Shown here: piece by piece, positions 8,388-15,600 of the stretch
How positions within the stretch are numbered: the stretch's first letter is position 1
How the letters are laid out: each line of letters opens with the position of its first letter
DNA from: an uncultured Collinsella sp.
GTDB taxonomy: Bacteria; Actinomycetota; Coriobacteriia; Coriobacteriales; Coriobacteriaceae
Length of the DNA stretch: 40,639 nucleotides
NCBI GenBank assembly: GCA_958405565.1
Contig: CATYEN010000016.1
Coordinates: forward strand, 1-40,639
Direction of reading: 5' to 3'
The notes under the pieces: generated by a model
Told to the model about the DNA's origin: nothing
What the model saw: the letters and a program-made list of their open reading frames with translations, nothing else
Databases searched by the model: none
Made by a program: the position numbers and the translations under genes

Positions 8388-8445
8388 GTTTCCCGTTCGT
8401 TTCGCGCCCGTTGCCGCGTCGTTTCCAAGATTGCGGCACCGTTTC
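8388..8445. promoter_or_regulatory. 11-bp-phased GTTTC boxes upstream of amt (GlnR-like)
   Basis: GTTTC at 8388-8392, GTTTC at 8399-8403, GTTGC at 8410-8414 and GTTTC at 8421-8425 are spaced exactly 11 bases apart (5+6). A further GTTTC lies at 8441-8445, out of phase. Read on the other strand this is GAAAC-n6-GCAAC-n6-GAAAC-n6-GAAAC, close to the actinobacterial GlnR box pattern. The boxes lie about 105-160 bases before the ammonium transporter start, as expected for nitrogen control. Confidence 0.5.
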
Positions 8446-8549
8446 CATTCGACAACGCGGCGTTTAACAACGCCGTATCTGGTCTACACCAGTTGCCCCT
8501 CGGCCGCATGATGGGCGCCGACAACGTCCATGCGACCAAGGGGGAGCGA

Positions 8550-9827
8550 ATGTACGATACGGGATCGACAACGTTTATGCTCATCTGCACCATGCTCGTG
8601 TTTTTAATGACACCGGGTCTGGCGTTTTTCTATGGCGGCCTGTCCAGGCGCAAAAATGTCATCAACACCATGCTCATGTGCTTTGGGGCCATCGGCCTGG
8701 TTGGCGTGCTGTGGATTGTGGCGGGCTGGTCGCTGGCTTATGGCGGCGACGGCTCGAGCCCGTTTATTGGCGGCTTTGACCAGCTGCTGTGCCTGCCGGT
8801 GCTCAACCAAGTGCTGCAGGCGGCCGAGGGCAATGCCGCGGACGGCGCCGTCTACCCGGAGATTATCAACATCGCCTTTCAGATGGCCTTTGCCATGATC
8901 ACCGCCGCCATCGTTACGGGCAGCCTTGCCGGACGCGTTAAGTTTGGCGCCATGACGGCCTTCCTGGGCATTTGGCTGCTCGTGGTCTATGCGCCGCTCG
9001 CCCACATGGTCTGGGGCGGCGAGGGCTCCTTTATCGGCGACATCATCGGCGCACTCGACTTTGCCGGCGGCGACGTGGTGCACATTTCGTCCGGTCTTAC
9101 CGGCCTGATTCTCTGCTTAATGCTCGGCCGTCGTCGCGGTTTTGGCATGGTGAGCTATCGTCCGCATAACGTGCCGTTTGTGGCGTTGGGCGCCGGCCTG
9201 CTTTGGTTTGGCTGGTTTGGCTTTAACGGCGGCAGCGAGTTTAAGGCCGACGCCGTGGCGGCGCTTGCCATCCTCAACACCGTGACGGCCAGCGCGGCGG
9301 GTATGGTCTCGTGGCTCGCCGTCGAGCGCGTACACACCGGTCGACCCACGCTGGTGGGCGCCAGCACCGGTCTGGTCGCGGGCCTTGTGGTGGTTACGCC
9401 CGGCGCGGGCTTTGTCGAACCGTGGGCAGCGCTGGTCATGGGCCTGATCGTCTCGCCCGTCTGCTACTTGGCCATCAGCCATCTCAAGACCAAGTTTGGC
9501 TACGACGACGCGCTCGACGCGTTCGGTTGCCACGGTATCGGCGGTATCTTGGGCGGCGTGCTCACGGGCCTGTTCTGCGTGCCGGAGCTCTCGTGGACCG
9601 GTAAGGGCGGCCTGTTCTACACGGGCGACGTGTCGCTGCTCGTCTCGCAGATTCTGGGCATTGTGGTGACGGTCGTTATTGTGCTGGTGCTCGACTTGGT
9701 GATTGCCGCGGTGGTCAAGGCGCTGTTCCACGGTAGCCTGCGCGTGGACGAGGCCGACGAGGCGCTGGGCTTGGATGCGAGTCAGCACGGCGAGAGCGCA
9801 TACCCCTCGTTCTCCGGACTCGATTAG
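8550..9827 (+). CDS. amt: Ammonium transporter (Amt family)
   Basis: A 425-residue membrane channel protein that passes ammonia/ammonium into the cell. About eleven hydrophobic segments are present. Family signatures include TPGLAFFYGGL near the N terminus, the first pore histidine in DVVHISSG and the second in DAFGCHGIGG. The ATG at 8550 is preceded by GGGGGAG; an earlier in-frame ATG at 8493 lacks a ribosome site and adds non-family sequence. The P-II gene follows after 212 bases on the same strand, the standard pairing in which the P-II trimer plugs the transporter. Phased GTTTC boxes upstream suggest nitrogen control. Confidence 0.96.
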   Translation: MYDTGSTTFMLICTMLVFLMTPGLAFFYGGLSRRKNVINTMLMCFGAIGLVGVLWIVAGWSLAYGGDGSSPFIGGFDQLLCLPVLNQVLQAAEGNAADGAVYPEIINIAFQMAFAMITAAIVTGSLAGRVKFGAMTAFLGIWLLVVYAPLAHMVWGGEGSFIGDIIGALDFAGGDVVHISSGLTGLILCLMLGRRRGFGMVSYRPHNVPFVALGAGLLWFGWFGFNGGSEFKADAVAALAILNTVTASAAGMVSWLAVERVHTGRPTLVGASTGLVAGLVVVTPGAGFVEPWAALVMGLIVSPVCYLAISHLKTKFGYDDALDAFGCHGIGGILGGVLTGLFCVPELSWTGKGGLFYTGDVSLLVSQILGIVVTVVIVLVLDLVIAAVVKALFHGSLRVDEADEALGLDASQHGESAYPSFSGLD

Positions 9828-9831
9828 CAGC

Positions 9832-9923
9832 TTCCCCAAGCACCGCACCTTGCCGTTCAATCGTCGCTCACGTACTTAAGTACGCTTCGCTCCTCTTTCA
9901 CGGCAATCTGCGGCACTTGGGAA
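9832..9923. repeat. Large imperfect palindrome between amt and glnK
   Basis: Nested arms surround a 14-base palindrome, CGTACTTAAGTACG (9871-9884): TTGCCGT/ACGGCAA (9850/9900) and an outer pair of about 15 bases (9832-9847 with 9909-9923, two mismatches). A partial echo, TGCGGCACCTGG, appears at about 9970. It could attenuate transcription into glnK or be a dispersed intergenic repeat. No T tract follows. Confidence 0.6.
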
Positions 9924-10039
9924 ACCTGCTAAGACCAGTCAGTTGAACTTATTGATCTCTGAGATTGGTTTGCGGCACCTGGAAAACCCGTGCCATGTGA
10001 AGGACAATTCATTTCTTTTATTGAAGAGAGGAATTCACT

Positions 10040-10378
10040 ATGAAGAAAATTACGGCGATCGTTCGTGCCGAGAAGCTTGAGGTTCTCAAAGATGCGCTGT
10101 TTGCTGCTGATGTTCGCGGCATGACTATCAACCAGGTGCAGGGCTGCGGCGCGCAGCATGGCTGGAAGGAATACGTGCGCGGCAACGAGCTGCTCGTCAA
10201 CACGATCCCCAAGGTGCAGTTCACCCTCATCTGCGCCGACGAGCATGTCGACGGCATTGTCGACATCATCTGCAATGCCGCTCGCACCGGTGCCGTCGGA
10301 GACGGCAAGATTTGGGTCGAGCCGGTCGAGGATGTTATCCGCATCCGTACCGGCGAACACGGCCCCGCCGCGGTGTAG
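10040..10378 (+). CDS. glnK: P-II family nitrogen regulator
   Basis: A 112-residue P-II signal protein that senses ATP/ADP and 2-oxoglutarate and gates the ammonium transporter encoded upstream. The start MKKITAIVRAEKL and the C-terminal GDGKIWVEPVEDVIRIRTGE (both typical) define the family. The T-loop reads GAQHGWKEYVRGNELL, and residue 51, the tyrosine that is uridylylated or adenylylated in many bacteria, is leucine here. Covalent control by a GlnD-type enzyme at that site is therefore unlikely. GAGAGGAA precedes the ATG. A terminator-like hairpin follows at 10396-10423. Confidence 0.95.
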   Translation: MKKITAIVRAEKLEVLKDALFAADVRGMTINQVQGCGAQHGWKEYVRGNELLVNTIPKVQFTLICADEHVDGIVDIICNAARTGAVGDGKIWVEPVEDVIRIRTGEHGPAAV

Positions 10379-10395
10379 GACAATCTTTCGGCTGC

Positions 10396-10423
10396 CGGGC
10401 GTGCCTCTCTTGGGGCGCGCCCG
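10396..10423 (+). terminator. Terminator-like hairpin after glnK
   Basis: A 12-bp stem with two wobble pairs and a TCTT loop begins 18 bases after the glnK stop codon. Only two T residues follow, so it is a GC-strong but U-poor terminator. Confidence 0.6.
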
Positions 10424-10437
10424 TTCTCGTCTACAAT
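10410..10437 (+). promoter_or_regulatory. Possible promoter of the HAD phosphatase gene
   Basis: TACAAT (10432-10437) is a good -10 element. TTGGGG lies 16 bases upstream and is a poor -35 element that overlaps the glnK hairpin. The gene starts 29 bases after the -10 box. Confidence 0.35.
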
Positions 10438-10465
10438 ATCGTGCAGACGAAGGAGAGGCGTGCCC

Positions 10466-11323
10466 ATGATCAAGATGTTTGCGAGTGACTTAGACGGAAC
10501 GCTGCTGAACGCCCTGCACGAGGCGGATGGGACCATCCGCCGTGCCATCCGTGAGTTGACCGAGGCTGGCCTGCACGTGGTTCCCGCGACTGGACGCTCG
10601 ACGTTACCGATCGGCGAGCATGGCTTTACGGGTCTGGCGCTTGACGCCTGCTGCTCCAATGGATCCATCGTGCGCGACAGTCATGGCGAGGTGCTCAAGA
10701 CCTGGACTATCGACCCACAAATCACCGAGGAGCTGCTCAAGGAGTTTCCGGATATCTGTTTTGACTGCTCCACGCCCGACGGCATGTTTTCGAGCGGATC
10801 GTTCGAGATGCACCAGGCGGGCTTTAAAAAGGACAGCCCTATCAAGCGCATCGTGATGCGCGGTATGCGTGCGCGTGGCGGCTATCACGAGGAACAGTAT
10901 TTCGACCAGTCGATCGGCGATATCTTGCGCCACGATGTGTGCAAGATCAACTGCCGCGTGACCTCGCCCGAGCTGGAGCGCGACCTTAAGGCGTATCTTG
11001 CCGAGCGATCGGACCGCGTGGTCAACGCCCCGTTCGACCCGGTGATGTTCGAGATCACGGACGTGGCGTGCAACAAGGGCGAGAGCGTGGCCTGGCTGGC
11101 GGGCTACTACGGTATTGCCGAGGACGAGGTCGCGGTCTACGGCGACGGCGGCAACGACATCGCCATGCTCAAGCGTTTCCGCCACAGCTATGCGACCAAA
11201 AACGCGAGCGATGCAGCTAAAGCCGCCGCGAGCGCGACCATCGGCAGCTGCATGGTCCACGCCGTCCCCAAACACATGCTTGCCACCATGCGCAAGCAAA
11301 ACTCCCGCACCGTCATCGAATAA
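10466..11323 (+). CDS. HAD-superfamily hydrolase (Cof-like)
   Basis: A 285-residue cytosolic phosphatase of the Cof/YbjI type, Mg-dependent and usually acting on sugar phosphates or nucleotides. Motif I is DLDGTLL with both aspartates close to the N terminus (residues 7 and 9), motif II is the T of VPATGR, and motif IV is GDGGNDIAML. The middle residues form the variable C2 cap. AAGGAGAGG sits seven bases before the ATG at 10466; a GTG two codons earlier is too close to it. Two possible stand-alone regulatory features flank it: a promoter upstream and a GTGACAAAGGG palindrome just after the stop codon. Confidence 0.9.
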   Translation: MIKMFASDLDGTLLNALHEADGTIRRAIRELTEAGLHVVPATGRSTLPIGEHGFTGLALDACCSNGSIVRDSHGEVLKTWTIDPQITEELLKEFPDICFDCSTPDGMFSSGSFEMHQAGFKKDSPIKRIVMRGMRARGGYHEEQYFDQSIGDILRHDVCKINCRVTSPELERDLKAYLAERSDRVVNAPFDPVMFEITDVACNKGESVAWLAGYYGIAEDEVAVYGDGGNDIAMLKRFRHSYATKNASDAAKAAASATIGSCMVHAVPKHMLATMRKQNSRTVIE

Positions 11324-11324
11324 T

Positions 11325-11351
11325 GTGACAAAGGGATTGTCCCTTTGTCGC
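11325..11351. repeat. GTGACAAAGGG palindrome, left border of the toxin-like locus
   Basis: GTGACAAAGGGA pairs with TCCCTTTGTCGC around a TTG loop (12 bp, one wobble). It begins two bases after the HAD gene stop codon and may serve as its terminator. The related palindrome at 11756-11786 shares AATGTGACAAAG, so the two bracket the small locus between them. Confidence 0.65.
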
Positions 11352-11370
11352 GAGGGTCTGTGTTCTTGGA

Positions 11371-11413
11371 ATACGAACATATATTCGTATATATAACTAG
11401 GCTCTGGTAGAAT
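11371..11413 (+). promoter_or_regulatory. Candidate toxin promoter with operator-like inverted repeat
   Basis: ATACGAA (11371-11377) and TTCGTAT (11384-11390) form a perfect inverted repeat in AT-rich DNA. TAGAAT (11408-11413) is a -10-like box, and the inverted repeat would cover its -35 region. No good -35 hexamer is present. An inverted copy of GGTAGAAT lies beyond the gene at 11672-11679. Confidence 0.4.
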
Positions 11414-11442
11414 CGGTATCGTTGACGGCAGTTCCATGTGCC

Positions 11443-11477
11443 GGGCAGCGCCCTCCATCTGATGGGAGGTGATGCCC
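11443..11477 (+). promoter_or_regulatory. Hairpin sequestering the small ORF's Shine-Dalgarno sequence
   Basis: CCCTCC (11451-11456) pairs with GGGAGG (11464-11469), which is the ribosome-binding site. GGGC (11443) pairs with GCCC (11474) as an outer stem. Translation of the next ORF would be blocked unless the structure opens. The 5' arm GGGCAGCGCC can pair instead with GGCGCTGCCC at 11630-11639. Confidence 0.5.
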
Positions 11478-11603
11478 ATGACCGATCTGATTGATTTCGT
11501 GAGGCTTCTGACCGCTTTGGTCTCGTTCTTCACGGCGCTCGTCGGGCTTTCCGAGGCACTCAAGCAACGTTCGAAGCAACGTAAAAGGGGTCGCCGCCGC
11601 TAA
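11478..11603 (+). CDS. Small hydrophobic/basic protein, candidate type I toxin
   Basis: A 41-residue ORF with one predicted membrane helix (core LLTALVSFFTALVGL, residues 11-25 or so) followed by a strongly basic tail ending KQRSKQRKRGRRR. This layout, a short helix then a charged C terminus, is that of Fst/Lpt/TxpA-type membrane toxins, but no family match can be claimed from memory. GGGAGGT lies seven bases before the ATG at 11478; an ATG two codons earlier is too close to it. The site is buried in a hairpin, a hairpin overlaps the stop codon, and inverted leader blocks flank the gene. These features suggest RNA control. The alternative is a non-toxic small membrane protein. Confidence 0.55.
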   Translation: MTDLIDFVRLLTALVSFFTALVGLSEALKQRSKQRKRGRRR

Positions 11604-11617
11604 GGCGTTGACCCCTT
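11585..11617. terminator. Hairpin over the stop codon of the small ORF
   Basis: AAGGGGTC (11585-11592) and GACCCCTT (11610-11617) form a perfect outer stem, with an inner GCC/GGC pair set. On the minus strand it ends in TTTT, so it could terminate an antisense RNA starting near 11665. On the plus strand it is followed only by AATCC. Confidence 0.5.
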
Positions 11618-11629
11618 AATCCAAGCAAC

Positions 11630-11700
11630 GGCGCTGCCCAGCTTAGCAGAACTTGGGCTGCCGTCGACACTATTCTACCCATGAATGCCATTTTGGACAA
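11630..11700 (-). ncRNA. Possible antisense RNA of the toxin-like locus
   Basis: On the minus strand, TTGTCC (11695-11700) and TAGAAT (11672-11677) are 17 bases apart, a plausible promoter. A transcript starting near 11665 would run toward the small ORF and could stop at the hairpin at 11585-11617, giving an RNA of about 80 bases overlapping the 3' end of the ORF. No transcript data are available, so this is an inference. Confidence 0.3.
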
Positions 11701-11755
11701 ACGGCAATGCCGCTCCAAAACCCAGGCACAACCGGCATGACCCAGGCGGTCGCTG

Positions 11756-11786
11756 AATGTGACAAAGAGGCTGCCCCTTCGTCACA
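11756..11786. repeat. GTGACAAAG palindrome, right border of the toxin-like locus
   Basis: ATGTGACAAAGAGG pairs with CCCCTTCGTCACAT around a CTG loop (14 positions, two mismatches). It resembles the palindrome at 11325-11351 and lies about 90 bases before the TetR gene. Confidence 0.6.
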
Positions 11787-11811
11787 TCCCAATTATTGCC
11801 TTTACGTGTTG

Positions 11812-11826
11812 ATGCACACGGTGTGC
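11812..11826. promoter_or_regulatory. Candidate operator TGCACACGGTGTGCA upstream of the TetR gene
   Basis: A perfect 7-1-7 palindrome, followed by a second TGTGCAATA copy 19 bases after the first (11821 and 11840). A TetR-family repressor normally binds such sites in its own promoter region, so self-regulation of this operon is plausible. Confidence 0.45.
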
Positions 11827-11878
11827 AATAATACTCGCACTGTGCAATAGCGCACGGACTGAGTAACAAGGAGGACGC

Positions 11879-12589
11879 TTGTCCCAGCTCGAGAAATGCG
11901 ACCGCCGGTCCCTTCGCTCGCAGCGTGCCCTTCGCCAGGCACTTGCCAGCGAGCTTGCCGAAAGCGGCGACCTTTCGCGCATTAATGTCGTGTCGCTCAC
12001 CGAGCGCGCCGGCCTTACGCGCCGCACGTTCTATTCGCACTACCGCGATATCCCCGACTTTATCAATCAAATCGAGGACGGCTTGCTGGCCGAGATCCGT
12101 GAGCGCATTGAGCTCATCACCGCAGCTCAGCTGCCTGATCTCTATCACAACATCGATGAGCTCGAGCCGGCGCCCGGTTCGGTTGAGTTGCTGCGTTATC
12201 TTGCGGCCAACCGCGACTTAATTGGTGCGCTGCTGGGTCCGGGCGGCGACCAGGCCTTCATTAAAAGGATCATCGACACCGCGCGTGAGGCTGTGGTGCC
12301 GCGTGCGCAGACGGGCATTTTGGGCCTGGCGCTGGGCACGTTCTTTGACTACTACGTCACCTACGTCGTGAGTGCCGAGGTCGGCATGATTCAGCGCTGG
12401 TTTGAGCGTGGGCTCACCGAATCGCCCGAGGCCATGGCACGCATTATGACGGTGCTCGCTTTTGTGCGCCCTGGTGACCTGTATGGCCAACCCATCGATA
12501 TCAACGTGCCGGAATACGGCATGAAGCTATTGAACTTGCAGCTCGAGGACGCGGCCGACACCGTCGCAACCGTCGAGTCCAACAACTAA
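11879..12589 (+). CDS. TetR/AcrR-family transcriptional regulator
   Basis: A 236-residue dimeric DNA-binding regulator. The N-terminal helix-turn-helix is clear: INVVSLTERAGLTRRTFYSHY at about residues 39-59. The C-terminal ligand domain begins near residue 90 (SVELLRYLAANRDLIGALLG) and looks like the TetR_C_7/8 group rather than a known drug-binding type. Translation appears to start at a TTG, with AAGGAGG four bases upstream and no in-frame ATG nearby. The activase gene begins 11 bases after its stop codon, so this regulator probably controls that gene and itself. Its inducer is unknown and may be an acyl-CoA. Confidence 0.88.
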   Translation: MSQLEKCDRRSLRSQRALRQALASELAESGDLSRINVVSLTERAGLTRRTFYSHYRDIPDFINQIEDGLLAEIRERIELITAAQLPDLYHNIDELEPAPGSVELLRYLAANRDLIGALLGPGGDQAFIKRIIDTAREAVVPRAQTGILGLALGTFFDYYVTYVVSAEVGMIQRWFERGLTESPEAMARIMTVLAFVRPGDLYGQPIDINVPEYGMKLLNLQLEDAADTVATVESNN

Positions 12590-12600
12590 GAGGAGAGACA

Positions 12601-15600
12601 ATGAGCAAACTCGTCGAGGGCATCAAGGATCGTATGGTCGCTGCCGCACGCGAGGCCGCGCCCGCCGTGGTGGACGCCGCGCAGAAGGCCGCGACCGCGG
12701 CTGCCGAGAAAGTTGCCGAGGCGGTTGCCGATGCCAAGAACGCGGCAGGGGAGACGTCCATCGCTAGCGAGCTCGCCACCGCCGCTGAGCCCGTAGCCGC
12801 CGCCCACGCCCCCGAGGGCGCGATCTTCAACCCCGAGAACGCCCGCGGCAACCTGCACCTGGGCATCGACGTGGGCTCCACCACCGTCAAGCTCGCCGTG
12901 CTCAACGACGACAACCAGATCGTCTACGCCAAGTACCAGCGCCACCATACCGACGTTCGTGCCTGCGCCCGCGACCTGTTCGAGGGCGCCGCGACCGTGC
13001 TGCCGACGGCCCAGATGACCTGCGCCATTACCGGCTCGGGCGGTCTGCTGCTGTCCCAGTGGCTCGACCTGGAGTTTGTCCAGGAGGTCATCGCCAGCAA
13101 ACGCGCCGTCGAGACCCTCATCCCGGCCACCGACGTCGCCATCGAGCTGGGCGGCGAGGACGCCAAGATCATCTACTTCGATAACGGCATCGAGCAGCGC
13201 ATGAACGGTACCTGCGCCGGCGGTACGGGCGCGTTCATCGACCAGATGGCAACCCTGCTGCACACCGACGCGAGCGGCCTCAACGAGCTCGCGGCCAACG
13301 CCACCACCATCTATCCCATCGCCAGCCGCTGCGGCGTCTTTGCCAAGACCGACGTCCAGCCGCTGCTCAACGAGGGCGCCCGCCCCGAAGACGTGGCCGC
13401 CTCCATCTTCCAGGCCGTCGTGACCCAGACCATCTCGGGCCTGGCGTGCGGCCGTCCCATCCGCGGCAACGTCGCCTTCCTGGGCGGCCCGCTGCAGTAC
13501 CTCTCCGAGCTGCGTCATCGCTTCTGCCTCACGCTCAATCTGGACGAGGAGCACCGCATTGTGCCCCAAAACGCCCACCTGTTTGTGGCGAGCGGCGCCG
13601 CCATGGCGCACGAGTCCAACAAGCTCAGCACGTTCCCGCAGCTCATCGAGGCTATCGACAGCTTGGGCGACACGCAGGGTGCTGAGGTCGAGCGCCTGGA
13701 CCCGCTCTTTGCCACCGACGAGGACTTTGCCGAGTTCAAGACCCGCCACGACGCCGAGGTCGTCCCCAAGGGCAAGCTCGACGGCTACACCGGCCGCGTG
13801 TTCATCGGCATCGACGCCGGCTCCACCACCATGAAAGCCGCGCTCGTAGGCGAGGACGGCCAGCTGCTGCACACCTGGTATGGCAACAACAACGGTGACA
13901 TCCTGGGCACGGCCAAGGTCATCATGGCCGATTTCTACAACCACATCCCTGCGGGCTGCACCATCGGCCACGTGACCACCACGGGCTACGGCGAGGCGCT
14001 GCTCATCGAGGCCCTCAAGGCTGACTCCGGCGAGATCGAGACCGTCGCGCACCTGCGCGGCGCCAAGGCATTCCTGCCCGGCGTCGAGTTTATTCTGGAC
14101 ATCGGCGGCCAGGACATGAAGTGCTTGCGCGTCAAGGACGGCGTGATTGAGCACATCATGCTCAACGAGGCCTGCTCGTCGGGCTGCGGTAGCTTTATCG
14201 AGAGCTTCGCCGTGTCTATGAACATGGACGTGCGCGCGTTTGCCGATGCCGCCATCCATGCCAAGGCCCCCGTCGACCTGGGCAGCCGCTGCACGGTCTT
14301 TATGAACTCGCGCGTCAAGCAGGCGCAAAAGGAAGGCGCCACGGTGGGTGACATCGCGGCCGGCCTGTCCTATTCCGTCATCAAGAATGCCCTGTTCAAG
14401 GTCATTAAGCTGCGCGACCCCAAGGAGATCGGCAGCCAAGTGATCGTCCAGGGCGGCACCTTTATGTCCGATGCCACGCTGCGCGCATTTGAGCAGCTCA
14501 CCGGCGTGCACGCCGTGCGTCCCGACATCGCCGGCTGCATGGGCGCCTACGGTGCGGCCCTGCTCGCCCGCGACCGCGCCGGCGCCGACGGCACCTCGAC
14601 CATCCTTTCTGCCGAGGACATCGCGCACCTCACCGTGACGCAAAAACACGTCCGCTGCGGCCGTTGCTCCAACAACTGCCAGCTCACCGTCAACGACTTT
14701 GGTGGCGGTAGGCGCTTCATTACCGGCAACCGCTGCGAGAAGGGTGCCGGCCACAAAAAGCAAAAGACCGAGGCCCCCAACCTCTTCAAAAAGAAAAACG
14801 AGTTGCTGTTTAACCGCGAGGTCTTGAGCCCCGACGAGGCCCCGCGCGGCACCGTGGGTATCCCGCGCGCGCTCAACATGTACGAGAACTACCCCTTCTG
14901 GCACGCGTTCTTTACGCGCCTGGGCTTTAGCGTGCAGCTGTCCGACCAGTCGAGCAAGAAGACCTACCAGGCGGGCATCGAGTCCATGCCGTCCGAGAGC
15001 GTGTGCTATCCGGCCAAGATGAGCCATGGCCACGTGATGAACCTCATCGATCGTGATGTCGACTTTATCTGGATGCCGTGCGTGCGCTGGGAGCGCAAGG
15101 AGGATCCGACGGCTGGCAACTGCTACAACTGCCCCATCGTCATGAGCTATCCCACGGCGCTGGCGCTCAATATCGACGAGATTCGCGAGCAGAACATCGA
15201 GTTCCTGTATCCGTTTGTGCCCTATCACGACAAGACCGAGCTCAAGCGCCGTCTGTACCAGGTGCTCGCCGTCGACCGTGTGGCCGATGCGCAAGCCGGT
15301 CGCGGTCGCGTGCGTGGACCCAAGATCACGCGCTCCGAGGTCGACGCCGCCGTCAACGCTGCCTTTGAGGCCGATGCGCGTTTCCACGAGGATATCCAGA
15401 CGATGGGCGAGGAGGCCCTTAAGTGGGTCGAGGACCACGGTGGCCATGGCATCGTGCTCGCTGGTCGTCCCTACCATAACGACCCCGAGATCAACCATGC
15501 CCTGCCCGAGCTTATCTCGAGCTTTGGCTTTGCGGTCTTTACCGAGGATTCGCTCGCGCACCTGGTGAAGCCCGAGCGTCCCATCCGCGTGGTCGACCAG

